Below, piece by piece: positions 1 to 10,522 of a DNA stretch of 64,000 nucleotides. Both the position numbers and the translations under genes were made by a program. The stretch lies in assembly GCF_009649635.1 (NCBI RefSeq), contig NZ_WJII01000002.1, positions 248,001 through 312,000 on the forward strand. Reading direction: 5' to 3'. The notes under the pieces are model-generated. The model had not been told where the DNA came from. It did no database searches and was given only the letters and a program-made list of their open reading frames with translations. Source of the stretch: Microbacterium sp. SYP-A9085. Its GTDB lineage: Bacteria > Actinomycetota > Actinomycetes > Actinomycetales > Microbacteriaceae. Within the stretch, counting starts at the first letter, position 1. Each line of letters opens with the position of its first letter.

Positions 1-1208
1 GCCAGCGCGAGCGGCGTGGCGTACTCGCTGGGCAGCGTGCCGAACGTGCCCGACGTGTGCGTGCGCGCCTTCGTGTTCGCGCCGGCCGCGACCTCGGCGA
101 CGAGCTTGAGGACCCGCTGGAACACGTCGTCGAAGTCGACGTTCTGCGCGAGTCCCTCGCTCAGCGTGTCGTGGACCACGGCGATGGCGGACACCCGCCG
201 CATCGCCTGCGTGAGCGCGTCGCGTGCCTCGTCGGAGTGGGTGCGCCGGGCCTGGATGCGCAACAGGGATGCCACGGTCTGCAGGTTGTTCTTGACGCGG
301 TGGTGGATCTCCCGGATCGTCGCGTCCTTCGTGATCAGCTCCTGCTCCTGGTGGCGCATCTCCGTCACGTCGCGGCACAGCACTATCGCGCCGATGCGGG
401 TGCCGTGGTCGCGCAGCGGGATGGTGCGCAGCGAGATCGTCACCCCGCGCGCCTCGATGTCGGTGCGCCACGGCGCCCGCCCGGTGACCACCAGCGGCAG
501 CGACTCGTCGAACTGGCGCTTCTCCGGGAGGATCGCGGTGACCACCTCGACCAGCGGAATGCCCTCCAATTCGTCGTCGAAGCCCAGCCGGTTGAACGCC
601 GACAGCGCGTTGGGGCTCGCAAACGTCGTCATCCCGTCGACGTCGAGCCGGATGAGGCCGTCCGAGGCCCGCGGCGCGCCGCGACGGGGGCCGGTCGGCG
701 CGGACAGGTCGGGGAAGTCGCCGGAGGCGATCATCCCGAACAGGTCGTCGGCGCAGTCGTTGAACGTTATCTGCTGGCGAGACGGCGTCCGCGTCTCGCC
801 GAGGTTCGTGTGCCGCGTGAGCACCCCGATCACGTCCGGGGTCTCACCGCGCCGCGATCGCTCCCGCACGATCGGGACCGCGCGGACCCGCGTCGGGGTC
901 TCCTCGAACCAGTCCGGCGACGCGGAGTCCACGATCCGGCCGCTCGCGTATGCGGAGCGCACCTGCGCCCGCCACTGCGGACGCACCTTCTCGCCCACGA
1001 TGTCGCGGTAGAACAGGGTCGCCGCTCCCCCGGGCCGGGTGTGTCCCACCGCGGTGAACGATCCCTCCTCGGTGGGCACCCACATCACGATGTCGGCGAA
1101 CGCGAGGTCGGCCAGCAGCTGGCCGTCGCCGGCGAGGCGATGCAGCCATTCCACGTCGGCTTCGTCCGACAGACCCTGGGCATAGACGAGATCGGTGAGA
1201 GTCGACAC
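1..1208 (-). CDS. pdtaS: PdtaS-type sensor histidine kinase (3' part cut by window edge)
   Basis: The N-terminal ~150 residues look like the GAF-like sensor of PdtaS kinases (start MSTLTDLVYAQGL). A PAS-like segment follows, then a HisKA_2-type H-box reading IREIHHRVKNNLQTVASLLR, with the phosphoacceptor at about His302. The ATPase domain lies beyond base 1. The GTG at 1208 is chosen because it gives the start usual for this family; no clear ribosome site is visible. The gene begins 9 nt after the CpaE-like gene ends, so it is probably in the same transcript. PdtaS kinases phosphorylate the RNA-binding antiterminator PdtaR, which is not in the window. The family call is firm; the signal sensed is unknown. 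Confidence 0.85.
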   Translation of the reverse strand, partial: MSTLTDLVYAQGLSDEADVEWLHRLAGDGQLLADLAFADIVMWVPTEEGSFTAVGHTRPGGAATLFYRDIVGEKVRPQWRAQVRSAYASGRIVDSASPDWFEETPTRVRAVPIVRERSRRGETPDVIGVLTRHTNLGETRTPSRQQITFNDCADDLFGMIASGDFPDLSAPTGPRRGAPRASDGLIRLDVDGMTTFASPNALSAFNRLGFDDELEGIPLVEVVTAILPEKRQFDESLPLVVTGRAPWRTDIEARGVTISLRTIPLRDHGTRIGAIVLCRDVTEMRHQEQELITKDATIREIHHRVKNNLQTVASLLRIQARRTHSDEARDALTQAMRRVSAIAVVHDTLSEGLAQNVDFDDVFQRVLKLVAEVAAGANTKARTHTSGTFGTLPSEYATPLAL

Positions 1209-1217
1209 GGATTCAGC

Positions 1218-2450
1218 CTATGGGGCGACGGCGGGATCCGCCGCCCGGGCCCGCAGCCGTCCGCGCCGACGTCGGGGAGGCGGCGGCGCCGCCGCCACCG
1301 CCTCCGCGACGACGCGCCGCACCGCGAGCGTCAGCGGAGATTTCGGCGCCGCGTCGGCCACCGGCCGGGCCGCCAGCAGCGCGGCGTCCACGCTGCGCGG
1401 GTCCTGCGGCACGAACCACACGTCGCGGATCCCCGCGAACCGCTCCAGCGTGCGGCGGATCTGGCCGTGCGCGTCGATCCCGAGCGTGCCCGGCCGCAGC
1501 CGGTTCGCGACCACCGTCACCGGAGTGGGTCCGATCGCCGCCCGCAGCTCGGCGTGCGCGCGCAGGAACCGGGCGATGCCGAGCGGGTCGGCGGCCACGA
1601 CCGCGACGACCCGGTCGGCGGCGCGCAGCGCGGCCAGCGTCGCCGCGTTCCGGCGCGGTCCGTCCGTGAGGTCGCTGACGATCTCCTCGTCTCGTTCCAG
1701 GGAGGATGCCACGTCCACGACGGTGTACGGGGCCCAGGCGCGGCACGCCGCGAGCGCGGCGATCACCCGCGCCTCGCTCAGCTCGGGCCAGCGCGAGGGC
1801 CGGTTGATCCCCGCCAGCACGTCGAGCCGGCCGTCGCCCACCCCGACCGGCGCGGCGATCCGCTCCAGCTCCGCCGAGTCCAGCTCGCCCCGCTCGGCGT
1901 GCCGGCAGGCGGCGGCGAAGCCGGGTCCCTCGTCGGCCAGGCCCAGCATCAGCGACAGCGCGGGCGCGTGCGTGTCGGCATCCACCAGGCACACGTGACG
2001 GCGGCCGCGGCTGAGCTCGGCGGCGATCTCGACGGCCAGCGTGGACCGACCCGGCGCGCCGGCGGCGCCCCACACCGCTGTCACCCGCCCGCCCGGGGCG
2101 GGAGGCGCCGCCGCGGGCGGGGCGGGCTCGGCGAGGGCGTCGAACACCGCCCAGCCGTCCGCGTCGACAGGAAGGACCGGTCCGAGTCCGAAGGCGGCCG
2201 CGAGCCGGGCCTCGGCGTCGCCGGCGCACAGCGGCAGGATGCGCACGCCGGCGCGGTCGCACGCGGCGACGAGGTCGGCGGTGAGCGCACGACGGCCGAC
2301 CTGGAGGACCAGCGCGTCCGCGGCATCCAGCAGCCCGCCCGCGGCGTCCTCCGGGGGGACGACGCCGGCCACGACGATGCCGGCGCGCGTCAGGTGCGTC
2401 GCGAGCGCGGCGGCGCGCTCGCCGGCCACGGCGTTCAGCGCCGCCGTCAT
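1218..2450 (-). CDS. CpaE/TadZ-like MinD-family ATPase with degenerate P-loop
   Basis: 410 residues. An N-terminal receiver-like region (~1-100) is followed by an Ala/Pro linker and a MinD/ParA-type domain. The loop at about 128-137 reads GAAGAPGRST, with Arg where the P-loop Lys normally is, followed by VDADTHAPALSLMLG. This resembles CpaE/TadZ proteins, which place Flp pilus machinery, many of which have altered nucleotide loops. The ATG at 2450 overlaps the stop of the SAF gene by 4 nt (ATGA), so the two are translationally coupled. No pilin, CpaF ATPase or TadB/C gene is seen here, so a pilus role is inference only. Confidence 0.75.
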   Translation of the reverse strand: MTAALNAVAGERAAALATHLTRAGIVVAGVVPPEDAAGGLLDAADALVLQVGRRALTADLVAACDRAGVRILPLCAGDAEARLAAAFGLGPVLPVDADGWAVFDALAEPAPPAAAPPAPGGRVTAVWGAAGAPGRSTLAVEIAAELSRGRRHVCLVDADTHAPALSLMLGLADEGPGFAAACRHAERGELDSAELERIAAPVGVGDGRLDVLAGINRPSRWPELSEARVIAALAACRAWAPYTVVDVASSLERDEEIVSDLTDGPRRNAATLAALRAADRVVAVVAADPLGIARFLRAHAELRAAIGPTPVTVVANRLRPGTLGIDAHGQIRRTLERFAGIRDVWFVPQDPRSVDAALLAARPVADAAPKSPLTLAVRRVVAEAVAAAPPPPRRRRGRLRARAADPAVAP

Positions 2451-3094
2451 CCCGGGGCCCCCGACGGCACCACCGACAGCGCCGACGCCGCGGAGATCGC
2501 GGCGAGCGTGTCGGCGACGTCCACCCGCGGGATGACGAGCTCCAGCGCCGCCTGGCCGCCGCCGATCATCGCGTCGTCGACGGTGACCGAGACGACCGTC
2601 GCCCGCGGGATGAGGACCCGCGGCGTGTCGTAGACGCCGCGCTCGCGCTGCGCGGCGGCCCACAGTTCGACGGCGGCGCCGGCGTGCACGGCGCTGGGGA
2701 CGTCTGCGCTCGTGTGCACCACGACCGTTGTGACGTCCGACTGCGCGGCCGGGATCACGGCGGAGGCGGGCACCAGCTCCCCGGCCGCCACCGTGCGCGC
2801 GGCCACCGCGCCGGCCGGCGCGTCGCCGGGCGCGAGGTACGCGTCGGCGGCGGCGCCGAGGGCGACGTCCACGACGGTGAGGTCGCCAGCGGTGACCGGC
2901 TGGCCGGGCACTATCGTGTGTGCGGCCGCGTACACCGGCGAGGTCTGCCGCGATACGGACACGACCGCCCACACCCCGGCGACGGATGCCGTTATCAGCA
3001 GGATCCCGAGCAGGAACCGGGCGTCCGCCCAGAACGGCCGCCGCCGGGGTCGCGGGGGCGTCCGCCCGTCCGCGTACGCGTCCAGTCCGGTCAT
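2447..3094 (-). CDS. SAF domain protein, CpaB/RcpC-like, single-pass membrane
   Basis: About 215 residues. A short basic cytoplasmic tail is followed by one membrane segment (FLLGILLITASVAGVWAVV) and a SAF-type beta-clip region with the family pattern of TIVPGQPVTAGDLTVVDV and later repeats. CpaB/RcpC proteins are periplasmic or wall-side parts of Flp pilus systems; free-standing copies paired with a CpaE-like ATPase are common in Microbacteriaceae. An ATG lies at 3094, with GGAGG just upstream; another in-frame ATG lies at 3103. The stop overlaps the CpaE-like start. A TTATCCACA box sits about 40 nt upstream. Confidence 0.75.
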   Translation of the reverse strand: MTGLDAYADGRTPPRPRRRPFWADARFLLGILLITASVAGVWAVVSVSRQTSPVYAAAHTIVPGQPVTAGDLTVVDVALGAAADAYLAPGDAPAGAVAARTVAAGELVPASAVIPAAQSDVTTVVVHTSADVPSAVHAGAAVELWAAAQRERGVYDTPRVLIPRATVVSVTVDDAMIGGGQAALELVIPRVDVADTLAAISAASALSVVPSGAPG

Positions 3095-3134
3095 GCCCTC
3101 CATCGTGGACCCATCGCGTCGGACCCGTCGGAAG

Positions 3135-3143
3135 TTATCCACA
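3135..3143. promoter_or_regulatory. TTATCCACA box (DnaA-box consensus) upstream of the SAF gene
   Basis: The 9-mer TTATCCACA matches the DnaA box consensus exactly. Read on the minus strand it is TGTGGATAAC, which also contains GATAAC, a fair -10 hexamer. The same string recurs at 4125-4133 and 43829-43837, each time 40-60 nt upstream of a minus-strand gene. Confidence 0.45.
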
Positions 3144-3192
3144 GGGTGCCGTCCGGGCGGGGGCGGGGCGGGTTCCCGGCCATAATGAGTGC

Positions 3193-3474
3193 ATGCCCGA
3201 CACCCCCCGGTCAGAGGTGCGCCTGGTCTCCCCCGCGCAAGTCGCGGAAGCGCTCGGCGTCTCCGTCGAGGAGATCATCGCGCTCGCCGTCGAGGGGCAT
3301 CTGCGCGGGGTCCGCGTGGGCACTCCGCCGCGCTGGCGGATCGCCGAGGACAGCGTCACGGCGTACCTGGACGAGCAGACCGAGCAGACCCGCCGGATGG
3401 CGCTGTGGCGCCAGTCGAACGCCGCGAGCTTCCCCGAGCTGTGGGGCACCGGGCACGTCCGCCGGCCCGACTGA
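3193..3474 (+). CDS. Small helix-turn-helix (MerR/excisionase-like) DNA-binding protein
   Basis: 93 residues. The pattern VSPAQVAEALGVSVEEIIALAVEGHLRGVRVG followed by RWRIAEDSVTAYLDEQ (quoted as two motifs with a short gap) is the winged helix fold of the BldC/excisionase-like HTH_17 family: helix, turn, recognition helix, then a wing with Arg-Trp. No effector domain is present. The hexamer CATAAT at 3181-3186 lies six bases before the ATG, so the mRNA is probably leaderless. It is divergent from the SAF gene. Targets cannot be read from the sequence. The family call is reliable; a link to phage excision is not implied. Confidence 0.8.
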   Translation: MPDTPRSEVRLVSPAQVAEALGVSVEEIIALAVEGHLRGVRVGTPPRWRIAEDSVTAYLDEQTEQTRRMALWRQSNAASFPELWGTGHVRRPD

Positions 3475-3478
3475 CACC

Positions 3479-4084
3479 TCACACGAGAGCGAGGGGCGAC
3501 TCCAGGCGCACCCACACGAGCGCCGGGAACGGGATCATCCGGACGGCGGTGACGGCGTCGGCGCGCCGCGGCTGTCCCGGGTCGTGCACGGCGAGGTCGA
3601 GGTGGTCGGCGAGGGCGCGGTCGATGGTGCCGGCGATCGTCCGGCCGGTGCGCAGGTGCACCGTCACCGGGATGCGGCGGCGCGCGAGGCCCCGCAGCAC
3701 GAACCCGAGCGTCATCCGCTCGGCGAGCCCGGCGGGCGGGGCCGCCGCGTCGGCGCGCGCGCTGCGCAGGATGTCGGACTGCGGCATCCCGATCCCCGCC
3801 AGCGCGTCGACGGGGAGCACGGCCGCGCCGGCCCGGGTCTCGGCCAGCGCCATGCCGATCCAGTCGGCGCCGACGGCGGTGGCCCGCCCCGACAGCGTCG
3901 TGCCGTCGGCCAGAGCGAGCGACAGCGTCGGCGCCGGGTCGGCGGTCAGGGCCCGCAGGCGCTGGATCAGCGGCATCCGCGCCAGCCGCAGGCGCTCGGC
4001 CTCGGAGTCCAGCGCGGCGCGCTCGGCCTCCCATTCGGAGTCGAGCTGGTCTTCGAGGTCCTCGAAGAAGCGATCCCAGCGCAC
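3479..4084 (-). CDS. Conserved actinobacterial protein of unknown function
   Basis: 201 residues. It starts MRWDRFFEDLEDQLDSEW and has an acidic helical N-terminus (~1-50), then beta-rich stretches such as LSLALADGTTLSGRATAVG and RIPVTVHLRTGRTIAGTID, which suggest a small SH3/LSm-like barrel. It has no signal peptide, no membrane segment and no catalytic motif I can name. The GTG at 4084 is chosen because TACTGT (4097-4092) lies seven bases before it, giving a leaderless transcript, and because the residues before it are low-complexity out-of-family sequence. It is convergent with the HTH gene, with only 4 nt between stops. Confidence 0.7.
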   Translation of the reverse strand: MRWDRFFEDLEDQLDSEWEAERAALDSEAERLRLARMPLIQRLRALTADPAPTLSLALADGTTLSGRATAVGADWIGMALAETRAGAAVLPVDALAGIGMPQSDILRSARADAAAPPAGLAERMTLGFVLRGLARRRIPVTVHLRTGRTIAGTIDRALADHLDLAVHDPGQPRRADAVTAVRMIPFPALVWVRLESPLALV

Positions 4085-4124
4085 GTCGGCGACAGTACGC
4101 GATCCCGCCGCCGCCCGTCGCCGG

Positions 4125-4133
4125 TTATCCACA
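4125..4133. promoter_or_regulatory. TTATCCACA box (DnaA-box consensus)
   Basis: Second copy of TTATCCACA, 41 nt upstream of the 4084 start and 103 nt upstream of the 4236 start, in a divergent intergenic region. It is in the same orientation relative to the minus-strand gene as the copy at 3135. Confidence 0.45.
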
Positions 4134-4235
4134 GGTGAGAGCCTTTTCACCGAGCGGGAAGCCGTCTGGTGCTCTACTGGGTCCCGGAAAGACCTGGCAT
4201 CCCTCCCCGCACGGGAGGCGGAGAGAGGCGATTCG

Positions 4236-4661
4236 ATGGCGCACGTTCCTGCACCGCGGTCGGCCCGGACGTGGGAGCGGCAGCACGATCCGGGTGCGCC
4301 GGAGCGGACCTCGGCGGCGGCGCTGCCGGACCCCGAGCCGCTGCTGCGCAATCTCACCCAGGGGGTGCTGGAGGTGCTCGCCGGCGTCCGCGACGTCAAT
4401 CAGCTCGCGCGCTGGATGACCGAGGACGTGTTCCGCTCAGTCGCCACCCGCGCGGCGCTGGCGGCCCGTGCCCGCAGCGCCCGCGGCGTCGCGCCCACCC
4501 GGCCGGTGCACAGCATCCGGTCCGTGCACCGCACGTCGCCGGCGGATGACGTCGTCGAAGCCGTCGTCGTGATCGGGGGCCCCGCACGCACGCGCGCGGT
4601 CGCGCTGCGGCTGGAGGGCATGGACCACCGCTGGCGGGCGACATCCCTCGCCCTGCTGTGA
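4236..4661 (+). CDS. Rv3235-family protein (DUF6459)
   Basis: 141 residues. A disordered Pro/Ala-rich N-terminus precedes a conserved core: LLRNLTQGVLEVLAGVRDVN, then LARWMTEDVFRSV, and a final strand region VVIGGPARTRAVALRLEG and HRWRATSL. This matches the small actinobacterial family named after M. tuberculosis Rv3235, which sits near secA in many genomes, as here. Function is unknown. AGAGAGG at 4222-4228 is a good ribosome site seven bases before the ATG. It is convergent with the aminotransferase, with 3 nt between. Confidence 0.75.
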   Translation: MAHVPAPRSARTWERQHDPGAPERTSAAALPDPEPLLRNLTQGVLEVLAGVRDVNQLARWMTEDVFRSVATRAALAARARSARGVAPTRPVHSIRSVHRTSPADDVVEAVVVIGGPARTRAVALRLEGMDHRWRATSLALL

Positions 4662-4664
4662 CCG

Positions 4665-5891
4665 CTACTGCCGGTACGAGACGAGGAAGTTGCCGATGCG
4701 CTCCACGGCGTCGGCGAGCACACGCGACTCGGGCAGCGTGACGATCCGGAAGTGGTCGGGGGTCGGCCAGTTGAACCCGGTGCCCTGCACGACCAGGACG
4801 TGCTCGGCCACGAGCAGGTCGTAGATGAGCTTCGCGTCGTCGCGGATCTCGTACACGTCCGGGTCCAGACGCGGGAACGCGTACAGCGCCCCCTGCGGCC
4901 GGTAGCAGGACACGCCGGGGATGGCCTCCAGGCCCTCCCACGCCACGTCGCGCTGCTCGTGCAGGCGGCCGGTGGGGCCGATCAGCGCGTCGATGGACTG
5001 CACGCCGGACAGCGCCGCCTGCACGGCATGCTGGGCGGGCACGTTCGGGCACAGCCGGGTGGAGGCCAGCAGGGTGATGCCCTCCAGGAATCCGCGCGCG
5101 TGCGCCTTCGGACCGGTGACGACCAGCCAGCCGCTCCGATACCCGGCCACGCGGTACGTCTTGGACAGCCCGTTGTACGTCAGGCACAGCAGATCCGGCG
5201 CGAGCGTGGCCAGGCTGATGTGCTGCGCGTCGTCGTACAGGATCCGGTCGTAGATCTCGTCGGCCAGCAGCAGCAGCGAGTGCTCGCGGGCTATGTCGAC
5301 CACGCCCTGCAGCGTCTCGCGCGTGTACACCGAGCCGGTCGGGTTGTTGGGGTTGATCACGACGATGGCCTTGGTGCGCTCGGTCACCTTGCTGCGGATG
5401 TCGTCGAGGTCGGGCTGCCAGTCGCCCTCGGGGTCGCAGCGGTAGTGCACGGGGGTGCCGCCGCCGAGGCTCGTCATCGCGGTCCACAGCGGGTAGTCCG
5501 GGGACGGGATGAGCACTTCGTCGCCCGTGTCCAGCAGCGCCTGCATCGTCATCGTGATGAGCTCGGACACGCCGTTGCCCAGGAACACGTCGTCGGGGTC
5601 GAACTTCGGGAAGTCCGGGATCTGCTCATAGCGGGACACGACCGCGCGGCGCGCGGACATGATGCCGCGGCTGTCGCTGTAGCCGTGCGCGTACGGAACG
5701 GCCTCGATCATGTCGCGCACTATCTGGTACGGCGCGTCGAACCCGAAGATCGCCGGGTTGCCGGTGTTCAGCTTCAGGATGTTGTGCCCGTCGGCCTCCA
5801 GGCGACCGGCCTCGACCAGGGCGGCTCCACGGATCTCGTAGAGGACGTCCTTGAGCTTGGTCGACTGGTCGAGCGGGCGCGGCGGGGTCAT
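4665..5891 (-). CDS. alaA: PLP-dependent class I/II aminotransferase, AlaA-type
   Basis: 408 residues, the usual length for the fold-type I AlaA/AspC-like group, which makes alanine from pyruvate with glutamate. Visible features are the substrate loop LKLNTGNPAIFGFDAP, the cofactor-binding INPNNPTGSVYT and LADEIYDRI, and the PLP lysine in YNGLSKTYRVAGYRSG. The start is the ATG at 5891. TATTCT (5903-5898) lies six bases upstream, suggesting leaderless mRNA; residues further upstream are low-complexity and unlike the family. It lies 44 nt from the end of secA on the same strand. Exact amino-acid specificity is inferred from family resemblance. Confidence 0.88.
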   Translation of the reverse strand: MTPPRPLDQSTKLKDVLYEIRGAALVEAGRLEADGHNILKLNTGNPAIFGFDAPYQIVRDMIEAVPYAHGYSDSRGIMSARRAVVSRYEQIPDFPKFDPDDVFLGNGVSELITMTMQALLDTGDEVLIPSPDYPLWTAMTSLGGGTPVHYRCDPEGDWQPDLDDIRSKVTERTKAIVVINPNNPTGSVYTRETLQGVVDIAREHSLLLLADEIYDRILYDDAQHISLATLAPDLLCLTYNGLSKTYRVAGYRSGWLVVTGPKAHARGFLEGITLLASTRLCPNVPAQHAVQAALSGVQSIDALIGPTGRLHEQRDVAWEGLEAIPGVSCYRPQGALYAFPRLDPDVYEIRDDAKLIYDLLVAEHVLVVQGTGFNWPTPDHFRIVTLPESRVLADAVERIGNFLVSYRQ

Positions 5892-5934
5892 CCGTTCAGA
5901 ATACTGCCCGGGATGTCCCCACCCGCGCCCGCCG

Positions 5935-8763
<2,829 letters not shown>

Positions 8764-8887
8764 CAGGATCTCCATCTATCGGGTCATGAAGCGGCGCGGA
8801 CCCGCCTCCGGGCACACCCACCCATGTTATCCGCCCGTGACCTTCGAGGTGGCTGGCAGCGCGCCGCGCCCCGACCCGGCTCGGCGT

Positions 8888-8960
8888 GAGAACAGGCAAT
8901 GCGGCCAGAACAGGCCGATCCCGCGATTTTGTCGCCTGTTCTCGCCCCATCGCCTGTTCT
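8888..8960. repeat. Quartet palindrome element C (GAACAGGC x2 / GCCTGTTC x2)
   Basis: GAACAGGC occurs at 8890 and 8908, and its reverse complement GCCTGTTC at 8934 and 8952. Each direct pair is 18 bp apart. Measured on the ACAGG/CCTGT cores, the element runs 8892-8957 (66 bp) with a 20-nt gap between halves, the same geometry as elements A and B. It lies between divergent secA and padR, so it is not simply a transcription terminator. Confidence 0.7.
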
Positions 8961-8999
8961 CGCGACACGGGATGCCGATCGACAGTACTATTTTTCCCG

Positions 9000-9030
9000 G
9001 TATGTATATACTCGGCAATGACATACTCGG
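9000..9030 (+). promoter_or_regulatory. Candidate PadR operator
   Basis: An AT-rich island in GC-rich DNA. GTATGT (9000-9005) and ACATAC (9021-9026) form perfect inverted arms 15 nt apart, with a nested GTATATAC palindrome (9004-9011). The octamer ATACTCGG is directly repeated at 9008 and 9023. It lies 22-53 nt before padR. PadR regulators usually bind such ATGT/ACAT arms near their own promoter, so autoregulation of the exporter operon is likely. Confidence 0.55.
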
Positions 9031-9052
9031 AAAGCACGACGAGGAGACGCGG

Positions 9053-9688
9053 ATGTCGGTCAAGCAGAGCCTGCTGGCGATCCTGGATCAGGGTCCCTGC
9101 TACGGATACCAGCTGCGGCACGAGTTCGACCGGCGCACCGGCTCGACCTGGCCGCTGAACGTGGGTCAGATCTACAACACGCTCGAGCGGCTCGAGCGCG
9201 ACGGCCTGGTCACCAAGGGCGAGGTCGACGAGCAGGGGCACGTCTTCTTCGAGATCACGGATGCCGGACGCGCCGAGGTGCGCTCCTGGCTGGGCTCCCC
9301 CGTCACCCGCGGCCAGGGCACCCGCGACGAGCTGGCGATCAAGCTGGCCCTGGCTGCGACGCTGCCGGGGGTGGATGTCGCCGAGGTGATCCAGACGCAG
9401 CGCCGGGCATCCCTCGCCCAGCTGCAGGAACTCAACCGTGCGAAATACGCCGGCGCCGACCCGGAGGGCCCAGAGGAGCTCGCGTGGTCGCTCGTGGTCG
9501 ACGCGATGATCTTCGCCGCGGAGGCCGAGGTGCGCTGGCTCGACCACACCGAGCAGCGCCTCGCGCGGCATCCCCGGCAGGCGCTGGCCCTGGAGCTGTC
9601 GACCGAGCGTCCCAAGCGCGGCCGGCCCGCGGCCGCCCCGGCCACCCCGCGGGCGCAGTCGGTGCGAGCGACGACGGCGTCGACATGA
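9053..9688 (+). CDS. PadR-family transcriptional regulator
   Basis: 211 residues. An N-terminal winged helix (about 1-90: MSVKQSLLAILDQGPCYGYQ, then the recognition-helix segment WPLNVGQIYNTLERLERDGL and the wing VDEQGHVFFEITDAGRAEV) precedes a C-terminal helical dimerisation domain (~95-185). It ends in a Lys/Arg/Pro/Ala-rich tail. PadR proteins repress neighbouring transporter genes and release on binding small hydrophobic or antibiotic-like ligands. GAGGAG at 9041-9046 sits six bases before the ATG. The stop overlaps the ABC ATPase start (ATGA), tying regulator and transporter into one operon. The ligand is unknown. Confidence 0.9.
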   Translation: MSVKQSLLAILDQGPCYGYQLRHEFDRRTGSTWPLNVGQIYNTLERLERDGLVTKGEVDEQGHVFFEITDAGRAEVRSWLGSPVTRGQGTRDELAIKLALAATLPGVDVAEVIQTQRRASLAQLQELNRAKYAGADPEGPEELAWSLVVDAMIFAAEAEVRWLDHTEQRLARHPRQALALELSTERPKRGRPAAAPATPRAQSVRATTAST

Positions 9689-10404
9689 GCGAGGCGATCC
9701 TGCGCCTGGTGGGCGTGAGCCGGCAGTTCGGCGTCGGGGAGACATCCGTGTCCGCGCTGTCGGGGGTCGACCTCGAGGTCGCGCGCGGTGAGCTGGTCGC
9801 GATCATGGGGGCGTCGGGCTCGGGCAAGTCGACGCTGCTGTCGATCGCCGGCGGCCTGCAGCATCCCACCTCCGGCGAAGTGATCGTCGAGGGACAGCAT
9901 CTGTCGACCGCATCGCCGCGCGATCTCGCGCTGCTGAGGCGGCGGTCCCTGGGATTCGTGTTCCAGGACTTCAATCTCATCCCGACCCTCACGGCGCTGG
10001 AGAACGTCATCCTCCCCCTCGAGCTCGACGGCCTCCGGGCCCGGGTGGCGCGCCGTGCGGGTCGGGATGCGCTCTCGTCCGTCGACCTCGCCGACAAGGT
10101 GAACGCCTACCCGGACGACCTGTCCGGCGGCCAGCAGCAGCGCGTCGCGATCGCGCGGGCCGTGGTGGGCGGGCGGCGGCTGATCCTGGCGGACGAGCCC
10201 ACCGGGGCGCTCGACTCGGTCACCGGCGAACTGGTGCTGAAGATGCTGCGCACGAGGGTGGATGCCGGAGCCGGCGCGATCCTCGTCACGCACGAGGCGC
10301 GGCACGCGGCGTGGGCCGACCGCATCGTCTTCCTGCGCGACGGCCGGATCGTGGACGAGTCGCGACGCGACGGCGTCGAGGACCTCGTCGGGGCGCGGGC
10401 ATGA
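9685..10404 (+). CDS. ABC transporter ATP-binding protein (MacB/LolD type)
   Basis: 239 residues. Walker A GASGSGKST (~44-52), Q-loop VFQDFNLIPTLTALENV, signature LSGGQQQR, Walker B LILADEPTGALDS and the switch histidine in ILVTHEARHAAW are all intact. The NLIPTLTALENV pattern after the Q-loop is typical of ATPases that pair with FtsX/MacB-type permeases. This is consistent with the large FtsX-like permease that follows after a 118-nt gap holding repeat element A. Probably an exporter or mechanotransmission ABC system controlled by the preceding PadR protein. Substrate unknown. Confidence 0.93.
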   Translation: MSEAILRLVGVSRQFGVGETSVSALSGVDLEVARGELVAIMGASGSGKSTLLSIAGGLQHPTSGEVIVEGQHLSTASPRDLALLRRRSLGFVFQDFNLIPTLTALENVILPLELDGLRARVARRAGRDALSSVDLADKVNAYPDDLSGGQQQRVAIARAVVGGRRLILADEPTGALDSVTGELVLKMLRTRVDAGAGAILVTHEARHAAWADRIVFLRDGRIVDESRRDGVEDLVGARA

Positions 10405-10428
10405 GCGCGGCGCCCGCTGCGCGCTCGT

Positions 10429-10514
10429 CCGAGGCGAGGGGAATGGCCGGAACGAGGATGCCGCGGCCCCGGCCGGTCCTCGCCTGGGCAGATCTCCTCG
10501 GCCGAGGCGAGGGG
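10429..10514. repeat. Quartet palindrome element A inside the ABC operon
   Basis: CGAGG at 10435 and 10453 is followed by CCTCG at 10478 and 10496. Each pair is 18 bp apart with a 20-nt central gap, 66 bp core to core. The 13-mer CCGAGGCGAGGGG opens the element (10429-10441) and recurs at 10502-10514, where its end merges with the ribosome site GGGGAG (10511-10516) of the permease gene. Element B carries the same 13-mer after the permease. Confidence 0.72.
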
Positions 10515-10522
10515 AGTGCGCG

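Noticed and set aside
57..2633. An 858-codon open frame on the + strand across the kinase and CpaE-like genes
   Set aside because: Low-complexity Arg/Gly/His composition, antisense to two recognisable genes that show proper overlaps and motifs.
3135..4133. Two DnaA-like boxes 1 kb apart as a replication origin
   Set aside because: No dnaA, dnaN, gyrB or AT-rich unwinding region is present and the boxes are single, not clustered.
8888..8960. Element C as a LexA box
   Set aside because: GAAC and GTTC are present but the spacing between inverted arms is far too long for the actinobacterial SOS box.
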